From: Flavobacteriaceae bacterium
GTDB taxonomy: Bacteria > Bacteroidota > Bacteroidia > Flavobacteriales > Flavobacteriaceae
NCBI GenBank assembly: GCA_008081175.1
Contig: VMCW01000181.1
Span: 1 to 18,954, forward strand
DNA length: 18,954 nt
Direction: 5' to 3'
Under the pieces are notes generated by a model. That model was not told where the DNA came from, searched no databases, and saw nothing but the letters and a program-made list of their open reading frames with translations. The position numbers and the translations under genes were made by a program. Below, one piece after another: positions 8,430 through 14,916 of the stretch. Each line of letters opens with the position of its first letter. The first letter of the stretch is position 1.

Positions 8430-9227
8430 ATGCACGCTGTAGGTATTTTGGGGTGTGGGTGGCTTGGGGTTCCACTTGCCCATCATTTGATGGGGTCTGG
8501 ATATCGTGTTCGTGGCTCAAGGACTTCGACACAGGGTGTTTCAATTTTAGAAAAGGAAGGGATTTCTGGATTCAAGGTAGTGCTTGAAGAAAATACATCA
8601 GAAGGTGTTGCTCCCTTTTTAGAGGACTTGGACTACTTAGTTATTGGTATCCCTCCGGGCAGAAATTCTCATAATCAAGGGTCTCTTTTACAAAAAGTAA
8701 GCCAGCTACTTGCATGGACTCAATCCAGCAAAATACAACGTCTAATCTTCCTCAGTAGTATTTCTGTCTATGGTTCAAAAGGAAAAACGTTTGATGAAGA
8801 ATGTGTTCCTGAGCCAGAAACTGATGCAGCTAAAACCCTCTTGGCCTGTGAAAAATTAATCATAGCAAAGCACACTTCTTCTGTAATTATTCGCTTGGGA
8901 GGTCTTGTAGGTCCAGATCGAAATCCAATCACCTCCTTTCAGGGAAAAACAATTGCTAATCCAAAAGGAAAAATAAATTTTGTGCATCAAAAGGACGCTG
9001 TAGAAGGAATTAGTAGCCTAATTGCTACTCCAAAAGTTGAAGGAGTTTTTAATCTGGTCTCTCCACACCATCCTGAAAGAGCAACCTACTATAGCTTTCA
9101 AGCCCAAATACGTGGTCTAGCTGTTCCAGAATTTGCTCAAGAAGAGACGATAAACCGTATCATCGAGGGAACAAAAATTACACAATACACCTCATTCTCC
9201 TACAGTGTAGATAACTTGTTGATATAA
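8430..9227 (+). CDS. NAD(P)-binding SDR-type protein, YeeZ-like
   Basis: A 265-residue Rossmann-fold protein of the extended SDR / NAD-dependent epimerase superfamily. The N-terminal nucleotide-binding loop is GILGCGWLG (residues 5-13). A second family mark is IFLSSISVYGSKGKTFDE, which carries the Ser and Tyr of the active site but no clear YxxxK lysine. This combination resembles the E. coli YeeZ group, whose substrate is unknown. A later segment, FVHQKDAVEGI, is typical of epimerase-like SDRs. The ATG start lies 14 nt after an imperfect -7 element (TATCATTG, 8408-8415). It shares the 116-bp divergent spacer with the CBS gene. Confidence 0.78.
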   Translation: MHAVGILGCGWLGVPLAHHLMGSGYRVRGSRTSTQGVSILEKEGISGFKVVLEENTSEGVAPFLEDLDYLVIGIPPGRNSHNQGSLLQKVSQLLAWTQSSKIQRLIFLSSISVYGSKGKTFDEECVPEPETDAAKTLLACEKLIIAKHTSSVIIRLGGLVGPDRNPITSFQGKTIANPKGKINFVHQKDAVEGISSLIATPKVEGVFNLVSPHHPERATYYSFQAQIRGLAVPEFAQEETINRIIEGTKITQYTSFSYSVDNLLI

Positions 9228-9287
9228 TCATGTTGCATATAGTCATTGCGTTTACTTTTTAGGTAACTTTTAAATACTAAAATTAGT

Positions 9288-9740
9288 ATGAGCAAACGCA
9301 ATCGTCATATCGCTCTAATGGAGAAACTGTTGATACACCTAAAAAACACAAAACTAGGGTATTTAAAAGCGGCAGATCATGCAAACGTTTCTCAAGACAA
9401 GCGCTTTTTTAATCAACAAGCAGTCTATAGAAATCGGTTTTTTCAGGAAATTTTAGCCGAGCTCCAACAACTTGGTATGCAATATGATGATCTCGTCATC
9501 AGTCAATTTAAGTTTGATCAATTGTTAATATCTTCTATTGAAACCTTAAAATCCACAGCTGTAGAGAAGTGTTTAGAAGCAGATCGCATTCTTTTAAAAA
9601 TTTATCACTCCTTATACGAGGAGGGTTATGAAAATGAAAAATTTATGCATCACATCTCCAGTTTAGAAGTCGCTCTAGAACAGACAGAAATATTTGCGGA
9701 GGACTACAGCAAAAAAAAGATCTTGGACTCTAAATACTAA
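9288..9740 (+). CDS. DUF2383 / PA2169-like four-helix-bundle protein
   Basis: A 150-residue, highly helical, charged protein without signal peptide or membrane segments. The pattern of two long N-terminal helices (HIALMEKLLIHLKNTKLGYL and RFFNQQAVYRNRFFQEILAE) matches the ferritin-like PA2169/DUF2383 family as I know it, often found in stress-related settings. The assignment rests on general resemblance. A putative promoter (TTG at 9246-9248 and TAACTTTT at 9264-9271) precedes the ATG. The 3' end overlaps the convergent lipoprotein gene by 4 bp. Confidence 0.6.
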   Translation: MSKRNRHIALMEKLLIHLKNTKLGYLKAADHANVSQDKRFFNQQAVYRNRFFQEILAELQQLGMQYDDLVISQFKFDQLLISSIETLKSTAVEKCLEADRILLKIYHSLYEEGYENEKFMHHISSLEVALEQTEIFAEDYSKKKILDSKY

Positions 9741-10261
9741 TTTTGGGCTGTCTCACTTTCTACCGTATTCGCTTCTTCTTTCAAAACAGCCATTCGGTTT
9801 AGTAGGGCGTTGTAGTGAGCATAAAGTGCCTCCAAAGAGGGTGCTAAGGAATCTTCTTTATAATGACGTGTAAAATAACGTGATTTTTGAGTTTGCATTT
9901 GTACTACTTTTAAACGACTTCTGATTTGAGGTGTTTCAAACGCTCCAGGTAAGGGCTTTGAAATTAAATCTTTCAAGCGAGACGACAGCCCTAGGATATT
10001 GACCTCTACATCCCTCAAATCAAGAGATTTTAATCGCTCCATTGTTTCATAAAGGTTTCTAAACTCTTCCCATTCATCAAGGCCGTAGTCCTTCAGTAAA
10101 GATTCTGGATAGGCAACTAATGGTAGATCTGCAGTCATCTTTTTTCCCTTTTCTTCTTGAATTTGTAGCGTAGTTGATGTTGTTCCAACTGTTGATGAAT
10201 TCGTATTGCAAGAGATAAAACTCAAAAAGCAAAACACTAAAAAACGACTACTATAGGACAT
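9737..10261 (-). CDS. Small putative lipoprotein, last gene of the carotenoid operon
   Basis: A 174-residue protein I do not recognise. It begins with a short signal peptide (residues 1-17, RFLVFCFLSFIS) followed by Cys18, which fits a lipoprotein signal cleaved before Cys. After a Ser/Thr-rich linker (about 19-40) the rest is a soluble, mainly helical domain with many Leu, Glu and Arg residues. Inference: a membrane-anchored periplasmic helical protein. Its start is 10 nt downstream of the cruF stop on the same strand, so it is probably co-transcribed with the carotenoid genes; whether it is linked to carotenoids functionally is unknown. It overlaps the convergent DUF2383-like gene by 4 bp. 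Confidence 0.7.
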   Translation of the reverse strand: MSYSSRFLVFCFLSFISCNTNSSTVGTTSTTLQIQEEKGKKMTADLPLVAYPESLLKDYGLDEWEEFRNLYETMERLKSLDLRDVEVNILGLSSRLKDLISKPLPGAFETPQIRSRLKVVQMQTQKSRYFTRHYKEDSLAPSLEALYAHYNALLNRMAVLKEEANTVESETAQN

Positions 10262-10271
10262 AGGTTTTGGG

Positions 10272-10931
10272 TTATATTCCCAAGGAATTGATTTTTAACA
10301 AAAGTATGGTGAAAAATAGAAACTGAAGAATAAATAAATGAAAGGGAAATGGGCCATCCATTTTGGGAGTATATTTATGAAAAACAAACTGCAAGGGAAG
10401 GGCAACCACCGCCCATCCAAAATAATTATGGAAGGAGGCTATCCCCGATTCAAAAGTCCAAAAATCCAAAACAGGTGCTACAGGCTCTATCACTAGATCT
10501 AAAAAGAGCATTAAAAAAACACCTAATAATGTACGAGACCATAACCCAGTAACAAAAAACGAAGCAATAAATCCAGTGATAAAAACCAAAATACACCAGT
10601 TGACACCAATTAGGAGAGGCACATCAAGAAATTTGATTCCAAGAGCATCACCGTAACTGTAGGCTCCAAATAGAAAGCCGTAGTGAACCCCTATAATTTC
10701 TGCAAACATTCCTGTGATAAAACAGAGTAAAACAAGTACTAATGTCTTTCTACTCCATGTTGTGTTGATCATCAAAAGAACAAAACTCAAGAGAAGGTTA
10801 ACAGGTGTTGCTTTAATAAACCAGGAGGCATCACTGTAAATAATCCCCACTAAACCAGACACATGAAAAAGCCAAATCAATGCAATGGAAAACTGTTGTT
10901 TTGAAAAAAAGAGTTTAGAGTTCATCTTCAC
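10272..10931 (-). CDS. cruF: Carotenoid 1,2-hydratase CruF-like membrane protein
   Basis: A 219-residue polytopic membrane protein of about 6-7 TM segments belonging to the DUF422/CruF carotenoid biosynthesis family. Diagnostic parts are the acidic/aromatic motif EIIGVHYGFLFGAYSYGDAL, the segment VPLLIGVNWCILVF, and LFLDLVIEPVAPVLDFWTF with conserved Asp, Glu and Pro. In characterised cases CruF adds water across the C-1',2' double bond of gamma-carotene or lycopene-type ends, giving a tertiary hydroxyl; it replaces the unrelated CrtC of purple bacteria. Its first bases overlap the crtD stop by 4 bp (ATGA), indicating translational coupling in the operon crtA-crtD-cruF. The exact substrate (cyclic or acyclic at the other end) is not visible here. 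Confidence 0.85.
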   Translation of the reverse strand: MKMNSKLFFSKQQFSIALIWLFHVSGLVGIIYSDASWFIKATPVNLLLSFVLLMINTTWSRKTLVLVLLCFITGMFAEIIGVHYGFLFGAYSYGDALGIKFLDVPLLIGVNWCILVFITGFIASFFVTGLWSRTLLGVFLMLFLDLVIEPVAPVLDFWTFESGIASFHNYFGWAVVALPLQFVFHKYTPKMDGPFPFHLFILQFLFFTILLLKINSLGI

Positions 10932-12394
10932 AGCTTTGGGATAAGGTCTGACACGATTTTAGCAGAGAGCAAACACAATGGAATACCTCCTCCAGGATGC
11001 ACGCTACCACCACAAAAATAGAGGTTTTTGATTTGGCTTGAAAAATTAGGATGTCGTAAAAAAGCAGCAAAAACATCATTGCTAGATGCTCCATACAATG
11101 CACCCATATAGGATTGGGTTTTGGACTCAATCAGAGGAGGTGTTAAAACTTCTTCACATTCAATTAAACTTTCTAAATCTACTCCCAATTGGTGTGATAA
11201 TTTATTGACAACTACTCCTCGTAATTGGGAAACAATTTGATCCCAATTCTGTCCGTGATGTGCGGGTGTATTGATCATGACAAACCAGTTTTCGCAACCC
11301 TTGGGAGCATCATTAGGTACATCTTTCGAAGTAATATTGACGTAAATGGTTGGTTCATCACAAACCTCATGTTCTTGAAAAATGGCTTTAAACTCCCTAC
11401 TGTAGTCTTTTGAAAAAAAGATGTTGTGCAAGTCTAATTCCTTAAAAGTTTTAGAAATCCCCCAATAAAAAATAACTGCAGAACTAGAACGCTCTTGTTT
11501 TAATCTTTTTAAAGGAGGTAGTGCTTTGGGGAGAAGCTGCTTGTAGGTGAGAAAAACATCCATGTTTGAAACAACAAGACTAGCGTTTTGGGTAGCACCA
11601 TTTACACGAACACCAGAGACTCCTTTTCGATCCGTTACAATTTCCTCCACTGCAGCATCAAAAGTAAAGGTAACTCCTAGTCTTTTTGCTAAAGCATACA
11701 ATTCTTCTGTGATAGATACCATTCCTTTTTTTGGAATAAAAGTCCCATAAGCACTTTCCAAGTGCTGAATGAGTGTCATCATACCAGAGGTTTGATAAGG
11801 GTCCGATCCGTTATAAGTAGCATACCGATCAAATAGTTGAACTAAATAAGGTGATCTAAAAGTGTCTATATTGACTTGATGTAAGGTTTTTTGCAACTGG
11901 AACGTATTGAGCTGAAACAGGGCTTTTAAAGTGTCCCAAGACAAAAAAGTTTTCATTTTATGAAGGGATTGTTCTAAAAATAAACCTGCCGTCAACTCGT
12001 ATTTTTGCTTCGCTCTATCCAAATACTTAGCTACGTTTTCTGCTGGTTCTTTAAATTGATGTTCCACTTCATCTAAAAACCGACTCCGATCGGAATACGC
12101 TTTAAAAGTCGTTCCGTCCTCCCAAAAGTAGTTACAGGCAATTTCTTTTTTTGAAAACTGGAAATGATCCTCAACACGTTCGCCAGCTAGTTCAAAAAGT
12201 TCCGAAATAAAATGAGGCATAGTGAATAAGGAAGGGCCCGCATCAAATCGATATCCTTCAAGAGTAAAAGCAGATAGCTTTCCACCTGGATAGGTGTTTT
12301 TTTCAAAAACCTCTACTCGATACCCCTTTACTGCCAAACGGATACTAACTGCTAAACCGGCAACTCCTGCTCCTATAACAATGGCCTTATTCAT
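10928..12394 (-). CDS. crtD: Hydroxycarotenoid 3,4-desaturase CrtD-like (CrtI family)
   Basis: A 488-residue FAD-dependent enzyme of the phytoene-desaturase family. The N-terminal dinucleotide-binding motif is VIGAGVAGLAVSIRLA (residues 5-20), followed by EKNTYPGGKLSAF and FDAGPSLFTMP. The C-terminal FAD motif is LYFCGGSVHPGGGIPLCLLS. The family contains both CrtI and CrtD. The position between crtA and cruF, and the divergence from the separate crtI-like gene at 14917, favour CrtD, which introduces the 3,4 double bond next to a 1-hydroxy end. Its ATG abuts the crtA stop (TAAATG) and its end overlaps cruF by 4 bp. A plain phytoene desaturase activity cannot be ruled out from sequence alone. 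Confidence 0.8.
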   Translation of the reverse strand: MNKAIVIGAGVAGLAVSIRLAVKGYRVEVFEKNTYPGGKLSAFTLEGYRFDAGPSLFTMPHFISELFELAGERVEDHFQFSKKEIACNYFWEDGTTFKAYSDRSRFLDEVEHQFKEPAENVAKYLDRAKQKYELTAGLFLEQSLHKMKTFLSWDTLKALFQLNTFQLQKTLHQVNIDTFRSPYLVQLFDRYATYNGSDPYQTSGMMTLIQHLESAYGTFIPKKGMVSITEELYALAKRLGVTFTFDAAVEEIVTDRKGVSGVRVNGATQNASLVVSNMDVFLTYKQLLPKALPPLKRLKQERSSSAVIFYWGISKTFKELDLHNIFFSKDYSREFKAIFQEHEVCDEPTIYVNITSKDVPNDAPKGCENWFVMINTPAHHGQNWDQIVSQLRGVVVNKLSHQLGVDLESLIECEEVLTPPLIESKTQSYMGALYGASSNDVFAAFLRHPNFSSQIKNLYFCGGSVHPGGGIPLCLLSAKIVSDLIPKL

Positions 12395-13075
12395 TTAAAA
12401 AATTTTAGATTGATCGGAAATCAGATAAAATCTTGAGAAAAGATCTTCCTTATACCATCTTTTTGAGCGTGTAGTTTTAACGATCTCTGCATGTGCTTTT
12501 GTATTGTAGGCAAAGTCGTTGACAGCATCAAAATTTTCCCAAATACTGATTGTGGCTTGTTGAACGAAAGGCCATTCACCTATGCCTTTATAGAAACGCA
12601 CTCCCGCTGCCTGTTCAATTGCTTTACTGGCAGTAGGTACTGACCTCCAAAAAGAAATTAACCGATTCCACCTCAAGGTAGCTCGAGTAATGACTACTGC
12701 TGGGTAATTGGCTTCTTCGGGTTGAACGATGACCTTGTTTTTAAAAGGATTGACACCGCTCCACAATCCATGACTTTTTAGAGGCTGTAATAATAATTCT
12801 CTTTCTGTTGCAGCCATTTTTCTGTAATTTTTAAAAACAGGATGGTTTTCAACACACTGATTGTAGTCCATCAAATTGTTCCACACACCCAAAAAAGCAT
12901 AGGTTGAAAAATCAGGACGTAAGCTAAAACCCTGACCTCCACCTGTACCTAAAAACTTAAAAAATTGAAGCCCTCTGACCTGTTTCATTTTTTTTGGAGC
13001 AGTTCCCATTTGCTGGAAAGCCCAAAACTTATTTTTTTTAAAGGTAAATAGTGTGAGTGAGGTGACTGTAGACAT
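12395..13075 (-). CDS. crtA: Spheroidene monooxygenase CrtA-like
   Basis: A 226-residue soluble protein of the CrtA family, which oxidises C-2 of acyclic or hydroxylated carotenoid ends using O2 (spheroidene to spheroidenone in purple bacteria). Family landmarks are RGLQFFKFLGTGGGQGFSLR near residues 34-53, then TYAFLGVWNN, VITRATLRW and the repeated ferredoxin-like half ATISIWENFDAVNDFAY. The ATG is the first codon of the operon and directly precedes crtD with no spacer. The methyltransferase CrtF that precedes CrtA in the purple bacterial pathway is absent, so the substrate is probably a 1-hydroxy carotenoid made by CruF and CrtD. The leader has a hairpin and possible promoter (see regulatory entries). 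Confidence 0.85.
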   Translation of the reverse strand: MSTVTSLTLFTFKKNKFWAFQQMGTAPKKMKQVRGLQFFKFLGTGGGQGFSLRPDFSTYAFLGVWNNLMDYNQCVENHPVFKNYRKMAATERELLLQPLKSHGLWSGVNPFKNKVIVQPEEANYPAVVITRATLRWNRLISFWRSVPTASKAIEQAAGVRFYKGIGEWPFVQQATISIWENFDAVNDFAYNTKAHAEIVKTTRSKRWYKEDLFSRFYLISDQSKIF

Positions 13076-13124
13076 TAAACAAAATACAATTATAACTAGT
13101 GTCTAAGGTAGCCGATTTTTGTAG

Positions 13125-13196
13125 AGGAAAAAAGAAAAACGTCTCTGTTTAGGATTTTAGAATTTGACTAATGGAAGTAATCACCAGAGACGTTTT
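13125..13196 (-). terminator. Terminator-like hairpin upstream of crtA (possible small RNA or attenuator)
   Basis: The plus strand carries AAAACGTCTCTG at 13136-13147 and its exact reverse complement CAGAGACGTTTT at 13185-13196, separated by 37 nt. Read on the minus strand, the stem is followed by a U-rich run (the plus strand from 13125 to 13139 is nearly all purine), the layout of an intrinsic terminator. It sits about 50 nt upstream of the crtA ATG in the direction of crtA transcription, so it could end a short transcript or control readthrough into the operon. The loop is much longer than in ordinary terminators. Confidence 0.55.
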
Positions 13197-13222
13197 GAAA
13201 CCAAATTGAATTTAAACTTGTT

Positions 13223-13250
13223 TAAAGATAAACACTTTTTCTTATACAAA
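13223..13250 (-). promoter_or_regulatory. Possible promoter for the hairpin transcript
   Basis: On the minus strand TTTG (plus 13247-13250) is followed after 16 nt by TATCTTTA (plus 13223-13230), one mismatch from the Bacteroidota -7 consensus. Transcription would start near 13215 and run through the 12-bp stem into the U-rich run, giving an RNA of roughly 90 nt. The spacing is slightly shorter than usual, so confidence is limited. Confidence 0.35.
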
Positions 13251-13284
13251 CTAATTTTTGTTTAATTATTTTTATTTTTTATGA

Positions 13285-13302
13285 AACGAATGTTTAACGA
13301 AT
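13285..13302. repeat. Direct repeat AACGAAT, 11-bp period
   Basis: AACGAAT occurs at 13285-13291 and again at 13296-13302, one DNA helical turn apart, in the divergent spacer. The first copy also lies inside the inverted repeat AAACgaatGTTT. Such spacing is common for regulator sites, but the motif is short and may be chance in AT-rich DNA. Confidence 0.3.
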
Positions 13303-13322
13303 ACTGTTATAGCGTTGTGATT

Positions 13323-13343
13323 CAGTAATTTACATAACTACTG
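13323..13343 (+). repeat. AT-rich inverted repeat followed by a T-run
   Basis: Arms CAGTAATT (13323-13330) and AACTACTG (13336-13343) pair with one mismatch around a TACAT loop, and six Ts follow from 13344. It may be an operator for the channel gene or a weak terminator for an unseen plus-strand transcript. Low GC content makes a stable RNA hairpin doubtful. Confidence 0.3.
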
Positions 13344-13407
13344 TTTTTTATTTATTAATTTCATTTAATTTAGATTTAAAGAACTTACCCAAGAAAATTC
13401 CATTTTC

Positions 13408-14109
13408 ATGAATAATTTCAAACGTTTCGACGCCTTTATTTATCTACTAATTATAGCCAATATACTGGCCATGATTTTAGAATCGCATCACTCTATAAAG
13501 ATCCGCTTTAGCGTTTTCTTCTATTATTTTGAATTGATATCTATATTGATTTTTTCCTTTGAATATTGTTTTAGAGTATATCTTAGTTTTAAGGAGAATA
13601 AGTGGAAAGGAGTTGTAGCTTATGTCTTTAGTTTTTTTGGTATTATTGATTTGCTTTCCATACTTCCATTTTACATCAAGCAATTTGTTTTAATCGACGG
13701 TCGTTTCTTCCGAATTTTAAGGCTGTTCCGTCTTTCGAGAATTTTTAAATTGGGGAGAGAAAGTAAATCTTTAAAACTTTTTATAAAAGCCATTTCAGCT
13801 GTTAAAAACGAGCTTAAGTTTACTTTATATCTCTCTTTACTTTGTATCCTTTTTTCTGCTTCTGCCATATATTTTTTGGAAAATGAAGCCCAGCCAGAGG
13901 TGTTTTCTAGTATTACGGCCTCTTTATGGTGGGCCACTGTATCTTTAGCCACAGTGGGTTATGGAGATGTTGTTCCTATTACAGTATGGGGTAAAGTCTT
14001 TGCCGGGGTTATTTCTTTGATTGGTATTGGAATTGTAGCAGTACCTACGGGAATAATAAGTGCTTCTTTTGTGGAAGAAATTCATAATTTTAGAAAAAAT
14101 AAAAAATAA
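13408..14109 (+). CDS. Six-TM voltage-gated-type potassium channel
   Basis: A 233-residue inner-membrane ion channel of the voltage-gated superfamily. S1 is about residues 9-24, S2 36-57 and S3 70-90. S4 carries Arg at 99, 102, 105, 108 and 111 and Lys114, the every-third-residue charge pattern of a voltage sensor. S5 is about 136-156, the pore helix SLWWATVSLA is followed by the K+ filter TVGYGD (182-187), and S6 is about 195-222. There is only a short basic C-terminal tail and no RCK or cyclic-nucleotide domain, so gating is probably by voltage alone. A -7-like element TAGATTTA lies at 13371-13378. The following ThuA-like gene begins 14 nt after the stop and may be co-transcribed. Confidence 0.93.
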   Translation: MNNFKRFDAFIYLLIIANILAMILESHHSIKIRFSVFFYYFELISILIFSFEYCFRVYLSFKENKWKGVVAYVFSFFGIIDLLSILPFYIKQFVLIDGRFFRILRLFRLSRIFKLGRESKSLKLFIKAISAVKNELKFTLYLSLLCILFSASAIYFLENEAQPEVFSSITASLWWATVSLATVGYGDVVPITVWGKVFAGVISLIGIGIVAVPTGIISASFVEEIHNFRKNKK

Positions 14110-14123
14110 AAATTCACCCAAAG

Positions 14124-14855
14124 ATGAAAATACCCCCTCTGCTACTCGTCCTTTTCTTTATTGTATTTCACTCCTATTCTCAGGAAACACAATTTGATTT
14201 AAAGGACAAAAAAATACTTGTTGTTTATGGAGGCTGGGAAGGTCATCAACCCAAATACTTTGGAGAAAAGATTGCAAATTGGCTCAGAAGTCAAAAAGCA
14301 ATAGTTACAGTAGCAGACAGCACTTCTATTTATTCCAATTCAGAGTTATTGCGGGAACAGAATTTGATTGTACAACACATAACTATGAGTGAAATGACTC
14401 CGGAACAATCCAAAGGTTTGTTGCAGGCAATTACTAGCGGTGTAGGTTTGGCTGGATGTCACGGTGGTCTGGGAGACTCGTTCAGAAACAATACGGAATA
14501 CCAGTATATGGTGGGAGGTCAATTTGTAAAACACCCAGGCGGACGTGTAACTTATACGGTTCATTTTGAGGGCAACGGAGATCCCATCGTAAATGACCTC
14601 AGTGATTTCAGTTTACATTCCGAACAATATTATATGCATGTCGATCCTGCCATTGATGTTTTAGCCACCACTCGTTTTTCTGGAGCACACGACTCTTGGA
14701 TTGAAGGTGCAATTATTCCTGTTGTTTGGAAGAAACGTTATGGAAACGGTAAGGTGTTTTACACTTCCATTGGACATTCAAAAGAAAATTATGATATTCC
14801 AGAAGTTTGGAGTCTCATAACCAGAGGAGTAAACTGGGCTGCAAAGACAGATTAA
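14124..14855 (+). CDS. Exported ThuA-like domain protein
   Basis: A 243-residue protein with a Sec signal peptide (residues 1-19, likely cut at SYS|Q) and a ThuA-like domain of the class I glutamine-amidotransferase-like fold. Landmarks are KILVVYGGWEGHQPKYFGEK, GVGLAGCHGGLGDSFRNN with the nucleophile-elbow-like Cys-His, then GGQFVKHPGG, HSEQYYMHVDP, PVVWKKRYGNGKVFYTSIGH and a C-terminal helix. ThuA-like proteins are tied to sugar use, including trehalose-related 3-keto metabolism, but the reaction of most members is unproven. No sugar genes are nearby. It probably shares a transcript with the K+ channel gene 14 nt upstream; no functional link is evident. Confidence 0.87.
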   Translation: MKIPPLLLVLFFIVFHSYSQETQFDLKDKKILVVYGGWEGHQPKYFGEKIANWLRSQKAIVTVADSTSIYSNSELLREQNLIVQHITMSEMTPEQSKGLLQAITSGVGLAGCHGGLGDSFRNNTEYQYMVGGQFVKHPGGRVTYTVHFEGNGDPIVNDLSDFSLHSEQYYMHVDPAIDVLATTRFSGAHDSWIEGAIIPVVWKKRYGNGKVFYTSIGHSKENYDIPEVWSLITRGVNWAAKTD

Positions 14856-14901
14856 AACCATGCTTTCCCTATAATTTTAAGGATTAACCTTTGTTTTGTA
14901 A

Positions 14902-14909
14902 TATCTTTG
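14902..14909 (+). promoter_or_regulatory. Bacteroidota -7 element upstream of crtI
   Basis: TATCTTTG matches TAnnTTTG exactly and ends 7 nt before the crtI ATG at 14917, so the transcript would be almost leaderless. No clear TTG -33 element stands at 17-23 nt upstream. The match indicates that crtI is transcribed on its own, separately from the ThuA-like gene. Confidence 0.55.
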
Positions 14910-14916
14910 TTGTGCT

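Larger units (their letters stand above)
13076..13407. other. Long divergent intergenic region, crtA / K+ channel
   Basis: The only stretch over 300 bp without a gene. It is very AT-rich and lies between the divergent crtA operon and the K+ channel gene. It holds three signals: a 12-bp perfect inverted repeat with a long loop and a U-rich tail on the minus strand (13125-13196); an 11-bp-spaced direct repeat AACGAAT (13285-13302); and a weaker AT-rich hairpin with a T-run on the plus strand (13323-13349). No protein of credible length is encoded; an ATG at 13281 gives only 15 codons. Confidence 0.8.

Noticed and set aside
13281..13328. Short ORF of 15 codons in the crtA / K+ channel spacer
   Set aside because: Too short, AT-rich and without any recognisable pattern; it overlaps the direct repeats and looks like chance.
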